Shown here one piece after another: positions 11,612 to 21,591 of a DNA stretch of 64,000 nt. Position 1 is the stretch's first letter; every line of letters starts with the position of its first letter. The stretch is from the NCBI GenBank assembly GCA_032433595.1, contig JASWJB010000098.1, positions 1 through 64,000 on the forward strand, written 5' to 3'. Made by a program: the position numbers and the translations under genes. This DNA is from Conoideocrella luteorostrata. Taxonomy: Eukaryota; Ascomycota; Sordariomycetes; Hypocreales; Clavicipitaceae. The notes under the pieces are model-generated. The model worked only from the letters and a program-made list of their open reading frames with translations, was not told the DNA's origin and did no database searches.

Positions 11612-11844
11612 CAAGCGGGGGACAGCTTAACTGAGCCATCGAGGTGGCATTAACTCCGCAAGAGAGAATGCCATAGTGACTAAAAACAAGATAAAAAAAA
11701 ATTTATTATATAGCTTAAATAGTTATTTATATAATAGATTTTATTAATAATAAGCTTTAATTATATCTATAGTGAGCGTTCGAATTAAAAGGGTCAATTG
11801 GACAATGTGGACGAAATGGCTCAGTTAAACTGTACCCCCGCATG
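11612..11844 (+). mobile_element. MITE-like element, full-length copy with TSD
   Basis: A 233-bp non-coding element. Its ends are inverted repeats of about 26 bp (CAAGCGGGGGACAG... and ...TACCCCCGCATG). The interior is AT-rich, with an AGCTTTAATT/TTTATTAATAATA core. It is flanked by a perfect 5-bp target duplication GTAGA (11607-11611 and 11845-11849). No transposase is seen in the window. Confidence 0.85.
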
Positions 11845-12208
11845 GTAGAGTACTTTGATGGTTCCCAATGAACCCGCAAATTGGATCGCAAGACAGGGGA
11901 GCCCCCGCAGCGAGTGGACAGCTGTCGTGGCGCCAGTGTCGCGGGAACAGCAGCAGTCCTTCTCAACCCGATACCTCTCTGTCGTCATTCAATTTCAGGC
12001 CGAGCATGAACCTTAACACTGGTCTTTGTTCTCCCATTATCCCAACGCCGGCGGCACGGGACGATATCAAGTTTGGCAAGTGAAGGGCGATGCGGAGTAT
12101 ATGCGCCCGTTGGACCATCGAAGGATTTTCTAACACGTGACCAAGATAACAGCTGAGCCATGTATCTCGGCATCCTGGTTCGATTGATGGCGTAAGCTGA
12201 ATTGTAAT

Positions 12209-12260
12209 GTTATCGTCATCCGTTATCGTCATCCGTCATCGTCATCCGTCATCGTCATCC
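12209..12260. repeat. 13-bp tandem repeat, 4 copies
   Basis: Four head-to-tail units of GTYATCGTCATCC (two with TT, two with TC at positions 2-3). It lies 110 bp upstream of ATG 12370, in the promoter or 5' UTR of the membrane protein gene. Confidence 0.85.
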
Positions 12261-12369
12261 TCCTGATTTTGTTCAGCTCTCCATCTACATGTTGTCGCCC
12301 TTTGACGAACTTACACCTGATCTCTCCCGCTATCGAGTCAGCCACCAGCCAAACGATTAGAGTTCCACC

Positions 12370-13611
12370 ATGATTCCCACCCACTTCATGTCACTTTGGC
12401 ACTGCGTCTCCACCCTCCTTTTCGTCCTAGTCCTCCTCGCCGCCCCATCATCAGCCGGCTGGAGCAATAACTTTGACATATTCTTCCCCTCATACAATCG
12501 AGGCTTCCAAACGATTATCCACCAAAACTGCTCCGTTCAGTATGAACAATACCTCCAGGACCGCCATGACAAAAGCAACATTACTTCGTTCGCCCCCCGA
12601 CTCGCCGGCTTTGGAGACACCCACCTCGTGAACGTCCTCGTCAACTGCATTCTCGAGGCCACCCCAGAGGTTATTAAAGCTAAACTTGCCGCCGCAGGAG
12701 TTATCCTTGGACTCACTCCTGCCATCCTCTCGACTGTAGGCGTTCAGGCGTGTGATACAGCGATTCTTGCGGTTCTGGGCTGCAAACCATTATTGGCGGT
12801 CCTGCTGGCCTTTGGGTCTCCCGCCGTGTTTGCACACCGCTCATCGGAGTACCGTGCTGCCGTGCTCGAACTAGCCGAGTTCCATATGCCAGGCGGATTG
12901 GCGCTCAGGTCCCCGTACATCAAAATTATGATCCATTCCCTGGTGTATCTTCTCGCCGTCGGGTCAATCGTAAATGTCGCCCACTTGGCGTATGAGTTGG
13001 GAGACAAGGTCATCTTCGTCATCCTGCCGACACATGAGTATATGGCTAGCATCTGGATCTTTGTAGGGGTTGTCATTCATGTGTTTGCCGCAACCGCTGT
13101 GTATTTTTACATTGATGTGCAAGCTTTGAAGCCCCAGCAAGAACAGGAGCAGCACCGGGAGCTCTCTCATTCCGGCAGCCCACGTGGGTCCGCAAAGGTG
13201 ACGGAAAACTTAGACAGCCGGTTGAAAGGTTTCAGCCGATGGGTGACGAATGAATTTCGAATTAACCAAAACGCCCACTTTACTGTTAGTTTCCGGACCA
13301 GCTCCTTGCTGTTCTACGGTTTCTCTTGGTTCACGTCAGTCCTTACGGCCGTTCACATCATCTTTGGGAGCGCGTTGTTCGCGGGAGCCCTCTTCATCTC
13401 GGTGAATGATGCTGTGATGGTGATTGGTAGATTTCTAATTAGTGCAGTGTTGTGTCGGGTGCTAGTCAAGATTGAACTTTTCATGTTGCGGCCGAGGATG
13501 AGCATGTCAAGGGCGCAGGAAAAGGATAAAAAGACGCTGAAAGAGGAGGTTGACACAACGGAAGGAAAGATACGAGTTGATTCAAATACTTTACAGCAAC
13601 GTGTTGAGTAG
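12370..13611 (+). CDS. Multi-span membrane protein, fungal hypothetical
   Basis: An intact single-exon gene of 413 residues that I do not recognise. Residues 1-29 form a signal peptide or first membrane segment (LLFVLVLLAAPSSAG). Further hydrophobic stretches lie near residues 105-125, 130-155, 188-208, 226-248, 318-345 and 350-372. A charged, Gln/Glu-rich loop at about 250-300 (EQEQHREL) and a Lys/Glu-rich C-terminal tail are probably cytosolic. The lumenal segment before residue 70 carries N-glycosylation sequons. It may be a plasma-membrane or endomembrane protein; no transporter signature is seen. A 13-bp tandem repeat sits in its promoter. Confidence 0.75.
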   Translation: MIPTHFMSLWHCVSTLLFVLVLLAAPSSAGWSNNFDIFFPSYNRGFQTIIHQNCSVQYEQYLQDRHDKSNITSFAPRLAGFGDTHLVNVLVNCILEATPEVIKAKLAAAGVILGLTPAILSTVGVQACDTAILAVLGCKPLLAVLLAFGSPAVFAHRSSEYRAAVLELAEFHMPGGLALRSPYIKIMIHSLVYLLAVGSIVNVAHLAYELGDKVIFVILPTHEYMASIWIFVGVVIHVFAATAVYFYIDVQALKPQQEQEQHRELSHSGSPRGSAKVTENLDSRLKGFSRWVTNEFRINQNAHFTVSFRTSSLLFYGFSWFTSVLTAVHIIFGSALFAGALFISVNDAVMVIGRFLISAVLCRVLVKIELFMLRPRMSMSRAQEKDKKTLKEEVDTTEGKIRVDSNTLQQRVE

Positions 13612-14794
13612 TGGACTGGTTGGCAGTAGTGAGTAAGATCACACCAAGGACAATTTCTTGCCATTTTCGCTTAATCCATCCGACTGGAACGTGCTGGCAC
13701 GTTCGGTAATGAAAACGTTTCACAGTTGACACTAGTCAATCAGAAGCCAGATCAGAAGTTATGAAACGAAGCAAAACAAATTATCACACCCGTCGTTTTG
13801 CTGGATTCCACAGTAATCAGGAATCTAGTCAGTAAGACGGTTACGAAATTGATATGTCACGGGATTCCTTCCTTCTTGCTCGAGGTTCAAATCTACGTTT
13901 GCAATAATATGAGTCATATCAAAGGAATATCAGCCAGTAGAAAGTCCACCAGGAATCCTTGATTATTGGGCTTCCTGCAGTTTGTCTGTTCTGTACGGTT
14001 TGGCTGATATTCCACGGCCGTAGGTCAAACATCTCAGCGTAGGTTACTCTGAGAAGTGCTTTGTAGCTACGTTCCATCGTATCGATATTGGAGCACGCCA
14101 GGCTCGAAATTATCGAAGTTCTGTCTGGTCCCCATTTCCCGCCACTGCCTACGTCAACCAGGTATGATCGAATCGGAGAAAATGCCTGTGTCTTGAAATG
14201 TACTGGACTCCACAAGTGGCAGATGGGATGTTTACCGTATATTTGAAACAAAAATGGGGCATCTTAACAACGGGAATGCAAGGCTGAATGAGACGGGCGC
14301 CTGAAAAAGTGTGACATGCTATGAACCAGGCCCCAAGTCATGTACATGTGGGGATCAAAATAAACAGTCTGCAATGAAATTTTGTGAGAGTCAACCCATC
14401 CACAGATAGAAAATCCAATCCGTAACCTTACGTGAGTCGATTTTCCCAGCCAAATCGTCATTGGCCATCTTCATGCAAATTTCTTCTTTATCTCACGATT
14501 CGTGTCCCCCAATACCTTACATCTGGCGCCCTTTGTTCGGGAAGGAATTTTTCTCATATAATCGCTAGATTTCATACTTGACTATATCTTCAAGCTGGAG
14601 TAAAACAACCACGCGAGGCTCTAAACAGAAAATAACAATCGTATATTCACCGTCATAACTGTCATATATGAACACACTTTCTTAAATGCGCTCACTATTG
14701 GTGCCACAGCATAAATTCTGGCTACATATCCAATTTTCCGTTGATGTTTTTCACCTCAGCAGGGGCTCCGGAGTCTGGTGTACAACAACTGGTC
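13612..14794. other. Intergenic, 1.2 kb
   Basis: No convincing gene, repeat or RNA. It separates the convergent membrane-protein and Cys-rich-protein genes. Confidence 0.5.
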
Positions 14795-15397
14795 TCACCA
14801 ATTGCAGGCGGTCTCCCCGTCAGGGCGGAAGATCACACGGGCTTTGACAGGACCGCAGCCCCCGTAGCCAATTTGACTAATCCTGTAGCATGTCTTGTGG
14901 TTTTTGTCCTTCCAAATGCGATGGGCACGGTTATGGCCATCATCGACGCAGATTTGCTGCGGGCGATTACACGCAGTAAAGTCGTAGCACCCGCCGTGGG
15001 TCGAGCCGACTCTATGGCTGTAACATTTGCCGCAGTCGTTCACGCGGACAACAAAGTCGTTCCAGACCAGCGTGGTGGGAGGAGCGCCGCCCTCCCCAGG
15101 AGTCGTGATCTGAGTCCACGTATACATCATGTCGAAAGCCTTATCGAAGTCGGGGCATGTGCCCTGATTGCAAGCCCCGCCCATGACAGTCATCTGACCG
15201 TCCTTGGCGGGCTCCAGTCCATGCTTCTTCTTCATCTCATCTATCAGGGCGATATTGTTGCTGATATCAATGGCCCCTGCAGGAACGGCGTGAGGAGTGA
15301 AACCCTGGGCTACGGCAACAGTTGTCTTATCGGACACAGGAGAGGACTGGGCCGAGGAGGCCATCGCCAAGAGAAGAGTCTTCTTGAATGAAACCAT
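14795..15397 (-). CDS. Secreted cysteine-rich protein
   Basis: A 200-residue secreted protein. The signal peptide spans about residues 1-18 (MVSFKKTLLLAMASSAQS). The mature part has ten cysteines arranged as CxxxxxC, CxxC, and six more up to a terminal ACNW. An even cysteine count in a small secreted fungal protein suggests a disulphide-bonded extracellular or effector-like protein. I do not recognise a named family. ATG 15397 was chosen because it begins the signal peptide; the open frame runs upstream to 15625 only because it crosses a CT/TA microsatellite. The gene has no intron. Confidence 0.75.
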   Translation of the reverse strand: MVSFKKTLLLAMASSAQSSPVSDKTTVAVAQGFTPHAVPAGAIDISNNIALIDEMKKKHGLEPAKDGQMTVMGGACNQGTCPDFDKAFDMMYTWTQITTPGEGGAPPTTLVWNDFVVRVNDCGKCYSHRVGSTHGGCYDFTACNRPQQICVDDGHNRAHRIWKDKNHKTCYRISQIGYGGCGPVKARVIFRPDGETACNW

Positions 15398-15560
15398 GGT
15401 CAAGGCTTCGACGAGCAGGAAAATGTGTGGTAGTAGTTGATAGAACACTCGGAGGGTTTGAAAGAAACAAGACAAGCAGGACTGAGGGCTTGGTGGCTTT
15501 TGCTGCTGAGTTTGTGCTACAACAAAACAAGGAAGCTCTGAGGCTTTCTCACTCTCTTCC

Positions 15561-15562
15561 TG

Positions 15563-15598
<36 letters not shown>

Positions 15599-15605
15599 AA
15601 TATTT
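15561..15605 (-). promoter_or_regulatory. GA/TA microsatellite in promoter of the Cys-rich gene
   Basis: A CT run (15562-15580) is followed directly by a TA run and TATAAATATTTATA on the plus strand. On the gene's strand this is a TATA-rich block followed by a GA tract, about 165-210 bp before the start codon. A role as core promoter is inference. Confidence 0.4.
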
Positions 15606-18134
15606 ATATTTGACAGTAGAAGCAATCCGTAACTTGCTATGCTCGCCTACGCTGATCGTCAGCGTCCTCCTCACAGTACCATTGTTGGAGAGCCCTGGGA
15701 AGAAGGATTTCAATAGTTCATGGCGGAAATCCGATAATGCGCGGCAGGATTTCGATAATGCTTACGGGGCAGAGAACCCATGTGGGTCGCCCCAAAACGG
15801 CCCACCAGAACGCAGCTCGCGTTATGCCGCAGAATCTCACAGAGAAGCACACTCCGTAGTTAGTCAATTACGGTTCTGGCCGGCCAACATCAGACTAACG
15901 CGCGGCAGGAAACTAGAGTCGGCCAACCACAGCCTAGCCGCCAGCCTTGTTTGGACAGCCTGTCGCAGCAAGTGGCATGCTGTCGAAGTTGAGGCGCTAG
16001 AAACAGCAAGGTTCGTTCAAGCTGACGATGTTGGCATTGGCAGAGATGAAGGCTAACTGTATTTCTAGCACGGTAAAGACGGGCAGCAAGCGGCCCAATT
16101 ATTGCCCCGCACTCTCTCATCAATTGGGTATTTTGGCAGGGTAGTTGCTCTTGGCCCGTTCTATGGGCATCAAGTTACTGAGTGCCATGCAATTCTCGAT
16201 TATACTCTTCGGGCTAGCTTGAAGCCACTCTTCTAAGCGGTTAGCATCTCATCCATATACGGCAGCTGAGACGGCGTCGGCTTGAAAACCACGAGATCTA
16301 GATTGGCCTCTGCGTTCATTTCTACTGCCTGAGGTCTAAAATCTCACTCCCCATGTAGCTCTTGCTCCCCCCCATATAGTTACGGCCTCGGCACGGAACT
16401 CGGTCCCGACGGAGACGAAACCTCTCAGTTGGTTCAGAGCCAATCGCATGTGTGCCAGGAGCGCACAAGCAGCCATCAATTGGTCTTCCCGCATCGCACT
16501 GCAGGCTATTCCAGAATTATTTGCCGCGCGTAACCCTATCTTTCTTGGGCGAACCTCCGCCGCAGGAGTTTGAGCTCCAGCCTCGCGCTTACCAGGGACA
16601 AGGATGGCAATCCTTTGCAAACACTCCATCACGTAAGAGTTTGCCGGCCGAACACTGGACTCACGTGGGTCGCTTCATTGCTCTCCACCAATCACCAGGC
16701 ATGTCTGGTATACGGTGTCCCTTAACACATCGCTTATGAAGCATTTAGTTACCTCGAGCGTTGTTCTTTGCCGCACGTGGCTAGAGAGACGGTCGAGCGG
16801 AGGACGATCGAGAATGGAGAAGGCGGGTTGTTCACAGACGCCGAAAGTCTCTGGATCTAGATCAAAAGAAAGGTGCTGAAGCTATGAATACTGCAAACCG
16901 ATATCTCATAACACCTTGGACACTTCTCATTATTATCCGAACCGATTGGAGAGTTGGCGGGTCACTTATAAGCCTTTCTTTGGATTGCGCACGTTTCCCC
17001 CAGAGGCAGTCTTTTTAGAGCCACTGTCCACACTAGCTAATGGTTTAATTGCTAGCTTTACATAGTGGTCTGTCAGGTAATCGTTTTCTCGTATCGTCGT
17101 GGGGTCTTAAGGAGCGTCGGATAGAGTCGTTTGCCTATTGGTGTTTTGCTGCTACTGACAGTCACAACTGTGTATGGCAATAAAATGTAGCGTTTAAGCA
17201 TAGGCTGTCGCCAAATTAAGTCCTAGTACAATTTCAAAGCAAATTTAGCATTAAAGTAAGTTACAGGCAGATTTAAAAAACTGTCTATTCCCACTACCTC
17301 TCTTAAACGAGATCCTGAGCAGTGGCGCTTTAACTTCCCTCGCGCCTCAGTGAGCAATCCTGAGCTGCCCTGAGCAACCTACAAGCTGTCCTAAGTTATG
17401 TAAAATATGATAAGTTGGTATAGCGTGCGACGAGAGCGACCAAAATCGAAGAGATTTTCCACTTTTCGAGTTTGGCAGCGTTTTCCCCATCTTGTCTAAT
17501 GTACTACTCACCGTACCACTAGTTAACCTTTCTTTTTGCACTCACGACTCGCCATTACATTAGATCCCGTCCACTTGTATACCGCCAAAGTACCCAAGCA
17601 CCCGGTCCAGCTGGTTGGCAAACCTTGGTATCCCCAAAAACACTTCGTTTGATATGCTAATCTTTTGTCTTCCTTCTTCTAAGAACATCAACTAGACTTA
17701 GTCTGCATGCAGATACAACGTCACCTCTTTGTTATGAATAAACCCATCATTAACAGACCCGGCCGGTCTTAGTTCGAAAAAAATAAAAAAACATAAAATT
17801 TTTTTTCCCAAACATATATATATAATTTAAAAAATATATATTAAATTTTTTTTTAAAAAAAAAGTTTTTTGTCATCCTATACATTAGGAGTACTATTATC
17901 ACCAAATACTGATTCATTCAGACAGTCCTCGGATATCACCTTGCTAGTTGAAGATACATGATTGCGTACCGTTCCCGCTAGAGCATTGGATGCCGATCAT
18001 TTTCTTGTTCGCAAGATCAGAAAATGTCGGCTGTTGGACCTCGAATTTTGAGACGGCTAAATATTGTGAGCTCGTATCAAGAGCTCATGTCGCGACAGGA
18101 CGGAGGCGGGAACGTTTCTGCCACACAGCCCTTG
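15606..18134. other. Intergenic, 2.5 kb
   Basis: Open frames here (for example 15388-16056 plus and 16336-16632 minus) lack motifs and cross low-complexity sequence. It includes the AT-rich block 17776-17870. No gene is supported. Confidence 0.5.
17776..17870. repeat. A/T homopolymer-rich block
   Basis: About 95 bp of nearly pure A and T runs (AAAATTTT and TATATA stretches). Low-complexity, no coding value. Confidence 0.8.
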
Positions 18135-18337
18135 TGTAGGAAGCGCAGGGGTTTCTGATTTGACGTCAAAAGGTTCTTGCACGAAGCAATAGGTAAAAAC
18201 AAAGTATTCAAATGAATTAGGTCTATCTAGAAGAGAAGAGAAGAAGAAGAGGAGGAATGCCCCCGAGCGTGCCGTATAAAAGAGGCGCACTAGGGTGGCA
18301 ACGTGATTGCTCGTATGCTTGACGAGGGATCCCAACA
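18135..18337 (-). mobile_element. Solo LTR, Ty1/copia type, with TSD
   Basis: A 203-bp element in minus orientation. On its own strand it begins TGTTGGGATCCCTCGTCAAG and ends GCTTCCTACA, with short inverted ends TGTTGG/CCTACA. It is flanked by perfect 5-bp duplications CCTTG (18130-18134 and 18338-18342). It is homologous to 40882-41089 and 54075-54247. It has an internal TATA-like TTTTATACGG and a pyrimidine tract. No internal retrotransposon region is adjacent, hence solo. Confidence 0.88.
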
Positions 18338-18770
18338 CCTTGGCTTGCAACACTAAAGCCTAGAGGCACCATGTTACTTCGTTTATTTCAGCTGAGGCTT
18401 GTTGCTGAGCTCCATGACCAATGCTAGCGACAAAATCCTCTATATTTATATACGTCAGCACTTTGAATGCATGAATGCATGCAGAGACCAAGTCATAGCT
18501 CTTCCGCACACCGCTCGCGATTGGGGACCGTCCTATTTGTTAAAAACTCGTTAGTAAAAGCAGCAGTTCTAGACAACGAGCTTTTTGCACACCCCAGGCT
18601 ATCGTTGCCTTTGGTTGAATGATGCCCGGAGCCAATGGTGGTCAAAATGTTTACTTATGTAGCGCATTAATAGGTGTTGAGGAAGGCAAGCCATCATAAG
18701 AGCCTGCTAGCATCCACTTTGGGGCGGGTGAAGTATTCGCCAAGTCGATCCTACACCCCGGCTGGTTAAC
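18338..18770. other. Intergenic
   Basis: Nothing recognised between the solo LTR and the F-box-like gene. Confidence 0.4.
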
Positions 18771-20178
18771 ATGGCGAACAATGTTGGCCAATCGCCACGA
18801 GTTCATACCCCTGCGATGCCCCCCTCACAAGCGTGCTCCCCCCGCTTCTCGACTGCGATGACGGGAAACATCAGCATCAATCCCGCCGACGGCGGCTTTC
18901 ATCTCCCAGCTTCCCCGCCCGAAGCCCTCGCAGTCATTGCCAAGACTAGTATGGTGGTTGAGTGTCGTACATCAATCACGAAAGTCGCCACTGTCTCCGA
19001 CATTGAATATAGGTCTTAGTAGTTCCTGCGACTTGGAAGAAATGAGGCCTCAGTGTCAATCCTCGGAGCCACCGTGCATTGGTGGATGGCTTGGATCAGA
19101 CCTGGACAACATCAATCACGACGTGTTCGGTGTACCAGCTGACAGTCGAAGTCCAGGACGAACAACAAGAAGTGCAAAATTATCGAGACAATATCAAAAC
19201 CAGTACCGTCTAGTAAATGTAGACGGATTTATGGCAATTCAACCGCCCCTGCCTGAGTCCTCTAGCTCAAGTAGGACATCCATTATCCAAGAAGGCGAAA
19301 AGGACAATGGCTACAGATCGACGTTGCTCGAAATACCGGTTGAGATCCGTCTACAAATCTACAACTTTCTTCTCGTCTCAGATTGCTGTGCGGAAATTTG
19401 CTCTGAACCGACTGGACTTCGCATCATGCGTCCTAACAAAAATAGTCAACGTTACGGGTTACATCCCCAGATCCTCGCCACTTGCCGCCAGATTAATCAA
19501 GAGGGCTCTGCGATGCTCTACATGGAAAATGAATTCCAGTTGCAATCGTATTGGCGAGTCACGTACCCCAGTTCAGGCACGAGGCCGTGGCCTCGGTCTG
19601 ATAGTTCACCTCTCAAGACACTTAATCTCCAATCCATCACTCGGGCGTACTTATTCCGTGACTATAAGCGCTGGTTGAGCAGGAGCGGAGAGTTGAGAGC
19701 TCTGCAGGAGCTTCCCTCACTGAAGCGATTGCGAGTCCGTGTTGATCTCAACGACATTTCTGGTGATGTAGACTTACTATCGTTATGGATGGACACCATT
19801 GAGGCAGTCAGTCAGCATCGCCCGCAACTAGCCTTCTTCGAGACACATCTTCGACTCAATTTTGGCCGGGAGGACCACAGGGCTTGGCTGGACCGTTGCA
19901 GGGCAAAGTCACTGGATTTCAGTATCCATACAGCTAAGAAGATTGAAGTTGAGCGATGGATACGTGCGCGGCACTTATTTGAGGGTCAACAGCTTGCATG
20001 GTCATTCACGACAGAGACTTCGCAATGGGCTGGGCCAAGCTGTATCGTTGCATTTACAGTCAAGAGCGGTCGCCCAGGCAAACACACGAATCAGATACTG
20101 TGCATGACCGAGACGGACGATGATGTCCACATAAGTTGGGAGTCTGACGTGCCTCCGAGTCAAGAGTTCATATCTTAG
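18771..20178 (+). CDS. F-box/2EXR-like protein
   Basis: A fungal protein with the core LLEIPVEIRLQIYNFLL near residue 164 followed by ILATCRQINQEGSAMLY. This is the hallmark of the large F-box-like (2EXR/DUF7730) families thought to mediate protein-protein or ubiquitin-ligase contacts. My model uses exons 18771-18948 and 19013-20178, with a 64-nt phase-1 intron (GTATGG...ATATAG), giving 447 residues. The two exon frames join exactly. The alternative is a single-exon start at ATG 19042, which would drop the low-complexity N-terminus and leave the domain unchanged. No membrane segment or signal peptide. Confidence 0.65.
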
Positions 20179-21591
20179 TTTGGACTCGTGGCGAGTACTG
20201 TCTTGCCTCACGGGGAATCTCTCTTTGCTGGCGTCTCTCAAGAGGTTAATACAGTGTCATATTAAAGATCAAAAGCCTCTGTAGTTCTTTTGGGAAATAT
20301 TTCAAAATAAACGAATAAATACGATTATGCTCTAGATTCGAGCTTGACCCTGGGGTCCTAGCTATCCTAGTGCTAGCATGCACCTAACCGGGGCCCACTC
20401 AGTAAGTCAACTCAAATCAACTCAACGCACTTCACTTTCTCACTTTGCGCGTCGCAGCAAGCGTCTAACCAACATTGACATTAGAACAACATCGCCACCA
20501 AGGCCAAATATCAGCACGTACGCATTCATTACCCAGGCTTATGTCTGCACCCCCCAGTAAAGAGCCAATCTAGAGATGCTGGCTGGCCATGGCCGCCTCC
20601 CCTGGGCAATGGAGTCCGTCCTCGGCCCAGACTACGACAAAGGTCATCAAGCATTCTTCCAAGCGCTCCCCGCTCGCGCTACTCTTACACTCCAAAAGGC
20701 CTATGCCGTTACTGACCGCTATCTTTGGTACCGACAGCATCCAGGAATCAGAAGTGCGTCGGGAGCAGACATTTAGCCGCGATGGAGCGGAACGGCTGCC
20801 TGGCTTTTGCTTCTGAGGCGGATTTATTCTTGGCAGAGCTTGTTTAAACAATGCAGTATTAAGCCCACGCGAATCCCCTGGATTGTTGAAGCCCAGTATG
20901 GGCTTAGAAAGAGCTCAAGGAGTTATGTATGGCCTCGCTGAGCTGAAGTCCTAAGGCGCCGGAAGTTGGCAGAGTTAAAAGCCGCGGTATGGGGCGTCGT
21001 AATTCATTTGGCCCAACAGCCTGGGTCAGCAGACACAAAACAGTGTTATATGCAAGGAATTAATCGCGGGGGTACGATGGGATATCACCATGGCGGCTAC
21101 TATTGTTGGCGAGCATACATTTCCCGCTCTCCGAGCCACCTAGGGAAAAGCAACGTGTTAAGCGAAGTATGTATATGTGGACATCACAAAACCAATATTG
21201 TGGAGAATGTTTATCATCAAAATCTCTGGCAACATCGCCAATCAAAGGTCTTAAATATCACTTTATTCTGTATACATTGCTCATAACTATCCAACTGTGA
21301 GTAACTGAATGGAATGCATTCTATCATGCTGTGGAGGACTTTTGATAATAAATTCGAGTAAAAACACAATTTCAGGATTTTTCTGTGAACCCCTAATGCA
21401 CAAATAACGTGACAGAAGGTGAACGAGGCTCAAGTGGTAACAAATACCACCCAACAATCACTCACAATGGCCGCAAACTAACCTAACACCAACTTAAGAA
21501 GAAACCGCACATGTGAGACTGGATATAGGAGAAAGATTCTCATAAAATGCCTCAACACACCTTCTACACCAAGAACAAATTTCCGTATCAT
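20179..21591. other. Intergenic, 1.4 kb
   Basis: Overlapping short frames at 20570-20850 occur on both strands with no motif. No gene is supported. Confidence 0.4.

Noticed and set aside
14741..15391. 216-codon plus-strand frame
   Set aside because: It is antisense to the 10-cysteine secreted protein, whose signal peptide and Cys pattern clearly mark the minus strand as coding.
15388..16056. 222-codon plus-strand frame
   Set aside because: It crosses a CT/TA microsatellite and overlaps the promoter of the Cys-rich gene; no recognisable protein text.
20570..20851. Overlapping 66-94-codon frames on both strands
   Set aside because: No motif, no signal peptide and no splice-compatible neighbour. 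Both strands being open suggests composition, not coding.
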